64,000 bases of DNA, from assembly GCA_032871835.1 (NCBI GenBank), contig CM065299.1:31360074-31424073 (forward strand). The letters are read 5' to 3'. Made by a program: the position numbers and the translations under genes. Positions 47,960 through 59,338 of the stretch are shown here, in pieces. The notes beneath the pieces are model-generated. The model worked only from the letters and a program-made list of their open reading frames with translations. It ran no database searches and was not told where the DNA came from. The DNA comes from Dipteronia dyeriana. Its lineage: Eukaryota; Streptophyta; Magnoliopsida; Sapindales; Sapindaceae. How positions within the stretch are numbered: the stretch's first letter is position 1; each line of letters begins with the position of its first letter.

Positions 47960-50900
47960 GATAAAAAATAGGTTGAGAGATTTGCTTAAAACTCCATAAT
48001 AAGACTGGTACGAGGGCAAACTGACTCGACAAGACCATTTTGACGCCCTTGGCCATATAAACGACTCGCTGAACCGGGTCCCTGTAGAATTTGTTGTTAA
48101 AGATCGGTGTCGGTTCATGGCATCGTGTTTTGGGCATTTCCTGACGATGTATCGGGAGATGAAGTTTTCAGGTGGTGTTATCCATCGGTTGCTTTTGAGG
48201 GAGCTACATCATAAAGGCCCAACAGATGAGATGCAGTTCATGTTAGGGAATCATTCGGTGAGGTTTTTGAAGGTGGAATTTTGCCTTATCACCAGATTAC
48301 GATTTTGAGTCGTACCAGACACGAGCGTGTATACAGAAGTGGAGAATGACATACATCTGCGGTACTTTCCTGGAGCCGATAAGGTTTCGTTTAATGAGAT
48401 GAAAGTTGTTCTCACCCTCGAAGAGTTTCAGGAGGTGTATGATGTTGTGAAGCTTTGCCTCATATATATGTTGAACTGGATACTGATTCTGGTGGACAAG
48501 AGATTTAAGATTCCAATTTGATAGTTTCGGCTGGTGAAGGACCTCAATGAGTTCGATGCGTTCCCGTGGGGTGCCCACGTGTACAGGCATTCCATTTACT
48601 CTTTCTATCATGTGTTTGATGGGCGACGTGACAGGTTTGAGAGAGGCCGGTAGGAAAAGGGCGCTCACATACATACGGTGGAGACCTACAATATTTACGG
48701 TCTATCTCACGCCTTATTGGTGAGAAATTTGAATTACAACCTGTACTTTACTGTTGGTGTCCTAAATTTTATGGATTCTTATCGTACTTATCTTTGATAC
48801 ATATATTTACTTTCAAGGTGATCCCTGATTTGGGCCTCCAGTTTGGCACCCGGAGGGTTACAGACATGTCTCCCCGTATTTTGAAGTGGGAGTTGAGCAA
48901 ACAACCGAGAGGGAAGAAGTTAGCCAATATTTTCAAAGCCAGGGTATTTATTTAATTTGGTAATGTTTATAATAGTTACTAAGTATACAATTACATTGTT
49001 CTAACTAAGATTTCAGATGTTTCTGAGGACGGAACTGATGCCCACAAGAGGCACCGTACTATGTGAGGCTAAACAAGGGGGGCCTGTATGTAGAGAAAGG
49101 CAGGCTTTAGATTCCACCTCTAATCCCTGATCAGACTACCTTTGGCTAGAACAGTGGGATAGAGGGTGGGGGTTTCAGGGCTAATGCTAATGACAGTGAG
49201 AGATCTGAGCCAGAATGTAGGGGTTTCAGGGCTAGTGACAGTGAGGGATCTGAGCCATACTCTCAGCGAGGGAGTCATAGGCGGTTCGTTTTACCACCCC
49301 CAAACATGTTACATCTAGAGGGGATTCCCGTGGAGGAGTTGGACATGATGGAGAGGTAAGTTGAAATGATAGTTTTATTTTTTTATTAACACGACATGTT
49401 GATAGTTTTGTACTAACAATGTAAACATGATTTCGGGCCACATGGAAAGATCTGTTGAACGTTGTGCTTGAAGCCCTTCGGAAGAGTGAGGAGGATCGAT
49501 AACAGGAGCACCAAGAGTTATTGGATATGATCCAAAAGAGTGAAGAAGATCAACAGCAGCACCAAAAGCTACTGGATATGATCTTGGGGGTTCAGGGGTC
49601 GACGACGCATACGTACAGGGATGGTCCACCATCTCCTGATCTAGACTTTAGTCCTGGAGACAGGACAAATGGGTATACGGGGGAGGAGGGGACAGACATG
49701 ATAGGCGGACGTAGAGAACACTCACCTACCGGAAGGGAAGGTCCGAAGAGTAAGGATCAACTGCGTACTGGTGATACTAGGCCTGCTACATATACAGCAG
49801 TCCAGTCGAACATCCCAACAGTCCTGTCTGGGTTGACCCAGGCCCAGCACCCACCACCACCTAGCAAATAGATCGAGCTCCAGAGCTCCCCCCTACCTCT
49901 CTCATCAATCGATGCCCAACGGTCCCCTCCACCTCACACATCTATCTAGCTGCAACGGTCCCCTCCACCCCGTATATCGACCGATCCAACCGTTATAAGG
50001 GCACAAAGCTTTTCGTCGCAACACTCCCTGAAGGTTGGAGTCTCGCCCAAGAAGTATATACTCAAGTGCGGTTGGTAGTTGCTAACCCTTACACAAATCC
50101 ATATCGGTCGAAGAGGGTGAGGACACGACCTCAGTTAGCAGACTGCATATTTGACCCCCACGGATTGGTGGATGCTGACCAGCTAGCAACATACAAAGCC
50201 TTCCAGAGGAACATCAACGGGTAACAGTGAGTACAACTTTATCTATGAATTTGGCAGTCTTTTTTTGTTTAATAAATTTATTATAAAGCTAATCCAACAA
50301 TTAAGCAAACGTGACGTGGACGTGCTGACGCCAATCAAAGTCAAATGGTTCCAACGGATGCAGTCCAACTTCATGGACTTAAAGGACACAGTACGTACTT
50401 ACGTGATTTTGTATTTGACGTTTGTTTAAGTAATGTTGTATTGCTAACAATTCATAACATTTATATATTGTCAGCATATGGACACATACCTCCTTATTCT
50501 TCGGAAGGGTCAGTGAGGATTCCCCACTATGTACAATAAGAGGATCAACATATTGGATACACAATTATATGTAAGTATTTATAACTTATTGGTTTCGAAT
50601 ATAGTTTTTTGGTGTTTTATTGTTGATAATTTCTTGTCAATGAATGTATGTACAATCACTTATGATGGTACAGTGGGAGAGAATGATATCTTGTGATGCT
50701 CACAGGAATATGACCACAGCGAGGAGGAATGTGTTACAGTTCCGGTGGTCGGATGAGGACCTTAAGACGGTCCGTGGAGCTACCACGAGTGGAAACCGTT
50801 CGTGGCATGAGATTGACTTGATGAGTGTTACATAGTGTAAATGATTTAAATAAAAATGTGTTCGTATATCCTAACACCTTCTGAATACTATTACAGGTCC

Positions 50901-51020
50901 TGATATCGTGCAACATTGGGCGCCAACATTGGCTCTTGGTGACCATCAACCTTACTCTCGGAAAGATGGACATACTGGACCCCTGGAGACAGGATGTCCC
51001 TGTGTATATCAGGTAGCAGC
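47960..51020 (+). pseudogene. DUF1985/Ulp1-like protease gene, copy 1, decayed
   Basis: The N-terminal DUF1985-type region is clear: DWYEGKLTRQDHFDALGHI, FMASCFGHFLTMYREMKFSG, VIHRLLLRELHHKGPTDEM, VKLCLIYMLNWIL. Stops interrupt it (two near 47996, one near 48308, two near 48520, and after FERGR). The Ulp1 (C48) part near 50893-51010 keeps the His segment GRQHWLLVTI and the Asp segment MDILDPWRQD, but the sequence ends before the Cys segment. Between them are the Glu/Asp-rich and Pro-rich linker pieces seen in copy 3 (about 49460-50000). It cannot make a protease. Confidence 0.8.
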
Positions 51021-51026
51021 AGGTCA

Positions 51027-51680
51027 CCCATTACAAATTCACCCACACAAGGAGGGAAATCTTCCATCCAAAAGTGATCGACATTATCATACAAACTAAA
51101 TTTGGCAAGACAATGAGTTGTAACAAGCCTAGGAACGAAGCTAACAGGACAGATATTGTTAGCTTCCAAGAAAATCTTGATGTCATTAACAACAATTCCC
51201 ACTTCTAAGATAGGTGAAACACCTGCATTAATAAGACTCACCACCACCTGAGCATCGGATTTGACCAAACAAGGAAAAAGACTAGCATCACAAGCAAACA
51301 CCAAGCCTATGAAAATGGCCAGAGCCTATGTAACTTGGGGAAAGAAATCAGCTAACACGACCTGGGAACTAGAAGCCATAACCTCTCCCTTATGATTACA
51401 AATAATAATAGTGAAGCCCACTTTTCCTGTAGCGACATCAATAGTTGCATCAGTATTCATCTTCAGGTGACCTTCCAACGGTGGACGTCATGAAGTACCG
51501 GGACGAACAGCAGACCCCAAACTCACCTTGGTAGCACAATTCGTCTGTTTATAATCTTCAAGGAAAGCAACATCCTGAGGAACCACATCCTTGTCATCAA
51601 GCACGACCTTCCTATGAACTCTCCCATTACGACGATGTCATACCATCCACAGAACTGGACACAACAATACAAAGTCATCT
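51027..51680 (-). pseudogene. LINE-type RNase H (RVT_3) fragment
   Basis: Minus-strand frames give HLKMNTDATIDVATGKVGFT (first Asp region), VFACDASLFPCLVKSDAQVV (third segment), GIVVNDIKIFL, then VTTHCLAKFSLYDNVDHFW and MEDFPPCVGEFVMGDLLL. This is the RNase H domain typical of plant non-LTR retroelement proteins and similar degenerate ORFs. Stops occur (for example after RPGTS and PQVT). Its left limit abuts the end of MULE copy 1. The reverse transcriptase proper is not present. Confidence 0.8.
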
Positions 51681-51868
51681 GGTTTGCTATATAAATTTAC
51701 AGTTAAGTAAAAATAATAATTGTATTTCTTTTTTTTGTTGTTGAAAAGGTTACGTATTTTCATTTTTACTTGATATATTAGTAACGAGTAATGCTACTTT
51801 GCTCAAATTTGATGGTCAAATATGGTGCCCAAATGATATGGCAACACTTCAGTCCATTCATTTAAAGG
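51681..51868. other. Spacer between LINE fragment and MULE copy 2
   Basis: AT-rich; no gene or repeat recognised. Confidence 0.4.
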
Positions 51869-52299
51869 ACTCGAAAAATTAATGACACTTTTTTGGGGGG
51901 CTTTTGTGCAAATATCACCATATTAATAATTTATGTTTAAAAGTCACCAAAATTAACGTGTAGAGATGAAAATACCCCAAAATTGACTTTGTCGTTGTGA
52001 ACCTGAGAGAGAAAAATTGAAATTACTTGAAACCGATCGGAGTTGAATCGACGGCTTCATTTTCGACGGGCGACAGAACTAAAACTTGGAAACTAGTGTC
52101 ATTTGGAGAGTTGAACAGAATATTTCAATCGATGAAGGTAAGTTGACCTAGAATTTCTATCGTTTTGGTTGTTGATTAATTAAATGAAATGCTAGATTAG
52201 ATTTTATTTGGGGATCTGAGAATGATTATGGGTTAGGTTAGGGTTTTGGATTTGTTGAACAGTTGTTGAGTAATATGATATTCTGGGTGTCTGAGCTTT

Positions 52300-52680
52300 T
52301 TATTGATGAACCCGAGCATTTTTTTGTTGTTTCTGAGCTTTTATTTTTGAAATTAGTTTGAGTTCATTCAAACTCTTTGAGTTCATATTCGAGCTTTTAT
52401 TTTACACGTTCGAGAGGATTGAGATAAAATTCGAGCTTTTTTTTTCATTTGAGTTTTTTTTATGTCGAGATTTTGACATACAATTGAGCTTTTATAAAAG
52501 TATGAGCTTTTATTTGACTGTTCGAGCTTTTGTATATAAGTTTCGAGTCTTTTTATTTAAGGTCCGAGCTTATTTTTAAAGCACCGAGCTTTTATATAAA
52601 TGCTCCGAGCTTTTATATAAAAGGTCTGATCTTTTTCTAAATGGGGTGAGGATTTATTTTAAACCTACGAGCTTATTTTT
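52300..52680 (+). repeat. TCGAGC-T(n) minisatellite, copy 2
   Basis: Irregular units ending in ttcgagcttttat or cgagcttttatataa, about fifteen in total, more diverged than in copy 3. Confidence 0.78.
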
Positions 52681-54574
52681 TCTGAGGATTTCACAGTATA
52701 CTTAATTATGTTGTTAAATTTCAGATGACTAATCGGTTGAGAGAGTCGCTTAAATTTCCGACGGAAGAGTGGTACGAGGGAAAACTCACTTGCCACCACC
52801 ATTTTGACGCCATTGTCCATATAGAGGACGCATTTATCTGGGTCCCTACAGAATTGGATGTTGAAGACCGTCGTCAGTTCATGACGTCCTGTTTTGGGCA
52901 TTTCTTAACCATGCACCAGCCAGTGAAGTTTTCGGGTGGTGTTATCCATCAGCTACTTCTGCGGGAGGTGCATCATAATGGGCCATCAGATGATATGAGA
53001 TTTATGCTAAGGACTCATGAGGTTAGGTTCTCGAATGTAGAATTCTGTCTGATCATCGGATTGCAGTTCGGAGTAGTACCGGATACGAGCCGCTATATTA
53101 GCGTGGACAATGGCCTGTATCACTTTGGTGGTAGGGATGAGATTTTGTATGTGGAGTTGAGAGATGTTCCGATCCATGATGATTTTTAGCAGTCATACGA
53201 TAGTGTGAAGTTATGCCTCATCTATATGTTGAACTGGATACTTATTGGTTTAGACGAGAGAGTGAAAATTCTTGTTTGAGAGTTACGGCTAGTGGATGAT
53301 CTCGATGCTTTTGATGTGTTCCCATGCTTGACGGGCGACGGGAGTGGTTCAAGAGGCGTCAGTAAGCAAAGGGCACTGACGTACACATGAAAGAGACCTA
53401 CAACATTTATGGTCTATCTTATGCCCTTCTGGTAAGAGCTTTGTGAATTACAACATTTACATTTGTTATCATCTATAGGGATTTTTATCGTATTTTTTTT
53501 GTTTGTAGATTTTTGCTTTTGAGGTGATCCTCGCGCTTGGGACCCAGTTCGAGACTCGGATGGCTACCGATTTGTCTCCCCATATTCTGAAGTGGGTGTT
53601 AAAGAAACAACCGATATGGGGATAAGTTGTCAAAGATATTCACACCGTGGGTAAGTTTCTTATTTATTCATGTTAAAAGTTATTTTTACAATTTCAACGG
53701 TCTAACAACGGTTTCAGATGTTTATGATAAGGAAGTTGGTGCCCACAGCAACTGAGAGGGGTGAACCATATTATACAGAATTAGCGGTGGCCATACCGGA
53801 TCGTGATTCCGTTGGGCATACTAGTGTAGTACCTAGTGATACAGAGGGTTCGGAGGTGGAGTTCGGTGGTGGGAGCCCACAAATGCATTCAGAGGTTTCA
53901 AAGCCTGAGTTAGCTAGTGGGAGACTGCCGAGGTATAGGCGGGTTCGATTTAGGATGCCTGCATATACTGTTGGACATAACTCTAGAGAAGACGTTAGAG
54001 GGCAGGGTGAGGTACATACAAATTGTTTCTCTGCATGAATATTTCAAACCCATGTACATGTTAAACGACTGACAAATATCATTTTGCTTAAGGACCGTTT
54101 AGAGCGTAGAATCCAAGATTTGGAGGTTACCGTCACTGCCTTACAAGATGGTTTGCTGATCAGTGATGTGGAACGACAGAGGCAACATCAAGAGTTGATG
54201 GACTATCTCCGGCAGTGGTTGTGGTCGACATCGCAGTCAAATATGGATGGTCTACTGTCTCATGATCGACACTCCAGACCTAGAGAAAGAGAAGGGCATC
54301 GTACCCATGTCGAGGAGATAGAGCTTGGGACCGTTCGTCAGATGCAGGGTACCAGACCTGAGGCCCATATTATCAAAAATGGAGTTACAGGAGGTGAGCA
54401 AGACACTGTAACTGCGGGTCTTCCTGAGTTTCCCCTACTTATGGAGGTGCAGGAGACTTTGTCTTATCAGTCGCGTCATTTGAGTGTTTCTTCCACCTGA
54501 GTTATCTCTGCAGTTCGATCGCATGATACCCCTCTGCCCACGGATAGCTCTGGTTCATGCCATCGGACCCTTAT

Positions 54575-54890
54575 TCCCAATGACAGCTTCGGTACGTCCA
54601 GACGGACCCCTTCCAAGGATACCTTTGGTCCATCCAGACGGACCCCTCCTCCCAGCGATAATTCTGTTCTATCTAGATGGACCCCTCTTACCACAAACAC
54701 ACCCAGACCATCTAGCCCATCCCGATGGACCTCTCCTACCATAGACACACCCGGACCATCTAGCCCATCCCGACGGACCCCTTATAAGGACAGACCCCTC
54801 ATCCCAACAACAAGTCTGGTCCATCCAGACTGACCCCTCGTACCACGGACACACATGGACCATCCAATATATCCCGACAGACCCCTTAGG
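54575..54890 (+). repeat. Pro-rich linker minisatellite in copy 2
   Basis: Units of about 40-50 bases centred on ccatccagacggacccctcc or ccatctagcccatcccgac recur about eight times. The matching place in copy 3 (61235-61560) is also a repeat, but with a different unit. Confidence 0.75.
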
Positions 54891-55333
54891 GCCATCCTAT
54901 AGTACCCCTCGTATCCGCCAGACTCGCCAGTGAGGGTGGCAGTTGATGAGCCCATACACATATCCCTATCGGCCGAAGAGGCCAAGGAAAACGTCTGTAT
55001 CATCAGACCATGCTTTCACACCGAATGTTTTAGTAGATTGTGACCAGCTGGATGCCTACAAAGCATACAAGAAGAACACCACAAGGGAATTGTAAGTATC
55101 TGACTTATAAGTTTATTGAAGTACCAACTTTAATTTTTTTAATTGTTTTGATGTTTGTAAAAAATAAATACTGGATTGATGTGGATCTGATAGAGCCAGT
55201 AGGGGTGAATTGGTTCCAGCTCTTCCAACAAAACTATATGGAATTATTTGACACGGTACCTACCTAATTTCAACTCTATCGGCGGTCTTTAAAATAAATA
55301 ATTCTAACATTGTTTTATAAATTTCTTATCCAG

Positions 55334-55379
55334 CTTACGGATGCGTACCTGAAGATCTTACGGATGCGTACCTGAAGAT
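55334..55379 (+). repeat. 23-bp tandem duplication in copy 2 Ulp1-like gene
   Basis: cttacggatgcgtacctgaagat occurs twice in direct succession (first 20 bases cttacggatgcgtacctgaa), then a third partial start cttacgga. Removal of one unit restores agreement with copy 3, so the duplication is a derived frameshift. Confidence 0.8.
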
Positions 55380-56499
55380 CTTACGGAAGCGTCAGCGTGC
55401 ATACCCCACTGTGTATAATCAGAGGATGAACGTTCTGTACACATAATTCTTTGTAAGTGTTTTATTATGTCCCGTTTCGCAGTAACTTTTGTTTACTTTT
55501 GTGATCCTAAGTTCTGTTTTGTTTTTTTATCCGCGCAGTCATGTTGGAGTACCATTGGAATAAAATTATGTCTAGTGATGCAAAAGGGGAAATGCAGACG
55601 CACGGGTGGAAAGTGTTGCACAAGTGGTCCGTTAATGACCTTGCGGTCGTACGTGGATTTTAATCTGCAATAAGTCGTCCATGGCATGAGGTTAGCATGG
55701 TAAGTGTAATACAATTATGGCATAAGTATGTTTCATTGTATATGTGTTATACAGGTTTTGATATATATGTTATACAGGTTCTTATTCCCGTGCAACATCG
55801 GCCGTTAGCATTGGCTTTTGGCTAGCGTATACCTCATTATCGGGAGGGTACACATCGTAAACCCCTACAGACAGGATGTCCCCTTGGGTATCAAGAAAAG
55901 GTAGGTCACGCCATTTAGATTGCTTGTCCCCTTTATGTTGCATCACTCTGAGTTTCAAGATTCCAGGAAACCTGAAGAGTAGAAGTTTGAGAGGCGGAAT
56001 AGGCCATTTGGGGTGAGCCTGGTGTCTAGCATAGTTATGCCGCAACAGGACAGAATTTATGACAATTCCAACATCAAAACCGTATTTTGTATAACTATTA
56101 TCATTATTCTAACGGTTGTTAAAGTAATCCATTGTATCGGTAACTGTGGTGATCATACGTTGCAGCTGATGGAGAACCTATTGGCAAACCAAGTGGAGTA
56201 TGATTGGACAGAAGCAGATATGGGCATCATCCGGGAAAAGATGACTGTTGAGGTTTTTTTGTAACTCCATGCCACATTATCGGTTATAGTTATTATATAT
56301 AACATTTTTGGTAATAAAATTAATATTTTCATTTTTCATTTTAAGTATTTAAACTGTTAACCTAGAACAACAACAGATATTGCATACGTCTCATAATTAA
56401 CAATGGAAATGAACTTATCATGACTAATGACAATAACATATGCACTGAATATGCAATACAATTGCAACTAATGACAATGACATCCACATAAACACGTCC

Positions 56500-57481
56500 A
56501 TTTATACTTCGGTAGAGTCCTTTCAGGGCACATCTGTTTGTTGTGTCCAACTGAATGACAAATGCTACACTTAACCGATATTCCTGAGGAACAACTCTGC
56601 TCAGACCATCAATAATCAAAGGTGACTTAGAACATATCCTGCTATTATGACCTGATTGCCCATATCTTCTACACGATTGCGTGGTTGTCCTCTCCGAAGA
56701 CTAGACATGTCTTCCGCCTCTCGAGCGTCCTGCTTGTCTTCTGAACAATGGATTCAAGATCACCCACTCGACGATGTCAGCTGGCACTACCCATGAAGAA
56801 TGATAGCCAACAGGTATAATAGGAATTGAGTACGCATTAATTAGTGTCTGTCTCTTGTAGTAGTCCGCACACAAAGATGTGAAATCCAAGTTTATCTCCC
56901 TGCAACAACGTTAAAATTAGGTGTCGAACTCATTTGCAACAACCACAAATATAGGAAATCAAAGGAATGTACCTTGTTGTTGCAAGCGCGTGCGAACATG
57001 GAAACATGCCCACTTGAAATTTGTTGCACGTGCAAGTCTTTCGAGCTAAGACAAATGTCCATTGCTTGTCGAATCGTTTGACAGAGAATATGTTCCAGTC
57101 AACTGGATTGACGGTTATATAACCACACTTGTCAACACGTTTGAGGATCACAAGATGTATTGCGTCGGTCAACTGATGACGCATGGACAGTGCAGCTCGA
57201 TGGCAATCAGGAAATCACCTCTGTAGTATATTCCTAATGAACTCTACCAATGTCAACATAGGCAGTTGCCATGAAAATTTGAGGCATGAGTTTATGCATT
57301 CAGAAACATTTGTTGTCATTACCCTATACCTTCTTTCCGGACAATGTACAAGGAACATCTTATGGGGACCAACTTCCATGACATAATTGAATGTATTTTG
57401 TTGCAGGTTACGTAACTCTTCCATGTGGCGATTATATTTCAACTCAGTGTACGATCCAGCCGCTTTATCCATTATGGCTGT
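56500..57481 (-). pseudogene. MULE transposase C-terminal part, copy 2, decayed
   Basis: Minus-strand reading: AAGSYTELKYNRHMEELRNL, VMTTNVSECINSCLKFSWQLPM, MRHQLTDAIHLVILKRV, then the SWIM zinc finger TCTCNKFQVGMFPCSHALA (C-x-C and C-x-H present). After an intron (about 56901-56978): YYKRQTLINAYSIPI, then zinc-knuckle remnants. A stop follows RSRGGRHV. The first knuckle reads CRRYGQSGH with its second Cys changed to Tyr, and a one-base shift precedes the second (KCSICHSVGHNKQMC). The MULE DDE core would lie upstream and was removed by the LTR at 57482. Confidence 0.82.
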
Positions 57482-58745
57482 TGCTGGGGTTTACGCCCTA
57501 AACATGTAATTTGTAAATGGGTTTATGAAGTAAATAAAAGGAAAGGTTCAAATCATTCTTGTTATGTTATTTATTTTATAAACTTGTGCACATATTAACA
57601 TCCTGGATTGCCTGATGTAATCTCGAACTGTGTATATGAGTGTTATATACGGATGGATACAGTAAGAGACGTGCAATCTAAAGATTCTATAAATAGTAAA
57701 TAAAGATGGGTACTTTATTTGTGGTTAATCTATAGTTGCGGTCCATTCTGTAATGTACAGTGATTCCATCCTGAATCATTCATATGAGATATGGGAATTG
57801 AGGCACCTTGTATGATGTGATCATATAGGACTGGACCATGATATATATGAATCTCACAACAAGATTCGTTTATCGATGAGATTCATATATATCAACTAAT
57901 GATGGCTATATGTGGGTGATTTTAATCCTGAGTGTCTTAACGACTCCTTCAGGTTAGATCGTTTTCTTTGATATACCATGGGTGAGGTCAGATGCATTTC
58001 CTGATCAATATACTCTGTATGTTGGGATTACGATTTGGCTTGTGGGTGGGAAGGTTTGTACACAATAGTGAAATCCACTCCTTCTTGTGAGAAGTCGATG
58101 GTAGTTCCCTTAAGGGTTAATTCGGGGCTTGGACAATATGTGCGCTCTCTTAATTCCGTGAGGAAATAGTATTTATTGTCCATTAGAGAATCAATGGTAC
58201 TTAAAGGATATATGTAATTAGAGGGGTATAATGGATATTATGACCCAGCTCTAATTATGAATTACTGTGGAGGATCACACCATATGTAATAGCTATATCG
58301 ATGAACACCGAGTTGTATTGATCTGTATAAAAGCGTATGCAGTTGAGAGAGTGCAGCTTCAAGTTTTTAGTGGAATAACACCGGAGTTAATAATCAAAGA
58401 ATATTAATTAAAGAGTTTAAATAATGATTTCGAGGATTATTGGAGCTCAAAATACTGTGGGTCAATTAGGTCCCCTTGCTAGCCCGATCGATTTAGGTAA
58501 CAAGGGTCACGGTTAATTAATTGGATTGTCCAATTAATTGTGTTACAAAAGTAACACGTGTCAGAAGTTGACTGAGTAATTAGATTATTCAATTGATTAA
58601 AATGACAATTATGACAATTAAATAATAAGATTATTTAATAGTGTAATTAGTCATAAATGGAGGGTTTCAATTGTTATTGATTTTTGAATGATAAGATAAT
58701 ATGATTATCTCATTTATTAAATAAAATAAATTATATATATTTGAA
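57482..58745 (+). repeat. Truncated copia LTR, same family as 13432-15494
   Basis: It starts TGCTGGGGTTTACGCCC and follows the minus strand of 13432-15494 closely (for example CTCGAACTGTGTATATGAGTG and GGATGGATACAGTAAGAGACG). It stays alignable to about 58745 and lacks roughly the last 0.8 kb of the LTR. No PBS, coding region or second LTR follows. It joins directly to the TCGAGC minisatellite of copy 3. Its left end lies inside the copy 2 transposase. Confidence 0.82.
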
Positions 58746-59290
58746 TTTGAAAGGGTTCGAGCTTTTTTGAAAAGGAATCGAGCTTTTTTCAATAGGGTCC
58801 AGCTTTTTTTGAAAGGAATCGAGTTTTTTTGAAAGGGATCGAGCTTTTTTGAAAGGGATCGAGCTTTTTTGAAAGGGATCGAGCTTTTTTGAATGGGATT
58901 GAGCTTTTTTGAATGGGATCGAGCTTTTTTGAAAAGAATTTGATCTTTTTTCAATATGGTCGAGTTTTTTTTGAATTGGATCGAGCTTTTTTGAAAAGAA
59001 ATCGAGCTTTTTTCAATAGGGTCGAGCTTTTTTTTAATTGGATCGAGCTTTTTCATCATGACATCGAGCTTGTTTTAAATAAGATATAGTTTTTTTTACA
59101 TAGGATCGAGCTTATTTGTTATGGGATCGAGCATTTTTTATAATTGGACCGAGCTTTTGTGTTATGGGATCTATCATTTTTGTCATAGGATCAAGCTTTT
59201 TTTTAAAGGGTCGATCTTTTTTCTCCTGGGATCGAGCTTTTTTTTAGGACCGAGCTGTTTTTACATTGGACCGAGACTTTTAATTTTGGT
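58746..59290 (+). repeat. TCGAGC-T(n) minisatellite, copy 3
   Basis: The longest and most regular of the three arrays. The unit gatcgagcttttttgaaagg (20 bases) is nearly perfect at 58810-58925 and more diverged to 59290. Some 22-25 units in all. A Lys-rich minus-strand frame across it (58667-59059) is a by-product of the repeat. Confidence 0.85.
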
Positions 59291-59338
59291 TACGAAATTT
59301 GTTCTATTTAATGATATTGTATTTCTGTTACATTACAG

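Larger units (their letters stand above)
47039..51026 (+). mobile_element. Ulp1-bearing Mutator-like element, copy 1 (3' truncated)
   Basis: The 5' end ctcgaaaaatta ... GTGCAAATATCACCA (47090) matches the start of copy 2 (51869 onward). Then come a TCGAGC-T(n) minisatellite and a decayed DUF1985/Ulp1-like gene. The copy is cut near 51026 inside the protease domain and joins a LINE RNase H fragment. No transposase part remains. The MULE assignment comes from copies 2 and 3. Confidence 0.7.
52725..56264 (+). pseudogene. DUF1985/Ulp1-like protease gene, copy 2, decayed
   Basis: The first exon starts MTNRLRESLKFPTEEWYEGK and reads the DUF1985-type region (FMTSCFGHFLTMHQ, VIHQLLLREVHHNGPSDDM, VEFCLIIGLQFGVVPDTSRY). 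It stops at 53187 (DDF then TAG), with homology continuing as VKLCLIYMLNWILIGLDE. A middle exon (53718-54038), a linker (54084-54500) and a Pro-rich repeat follow. In the C48 part His is kept (HWLLASVY), but a stop precedes it and the catalytic Asp is Asn (HIVNPYRQD). The Cys segment GNCGDHTLQLMENLL remains near 56140-56190. A 23-bp duplication at 55334 shifts the frame. It is non-functional as a protease. Confidence 0.82.
51869..57481 (+). mobile_element. Ulp1-bearing Mutator-like element, copy 2
   Basis: The 5' end matches copy 1 (ctcgaaaaatta, then TGTGCAAATATCACCA). It carries the TCGAGC minisatellite (52300-52680), a decayed DUF1985/Ulp1-like gene on the plus strand (52725-56264) and the C-terminal part of a MULE transposase on the minus strand (56500-57481). 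The transposase is cut at 57481 by an LTR. The convergent layout of protease and transposase fits Mutator-like elements that carry Ulp1-like genes (KI-MULE type). Confidence 0.75.

Noticed and set aside
58667..59059. 130-codon Lys/Ser-rich minus-strand frame
   Set aside because: It is the reverse reading of the TCGAGC-T(n) minisatellite; its repeats follow the DNA unit and it has no homologue.
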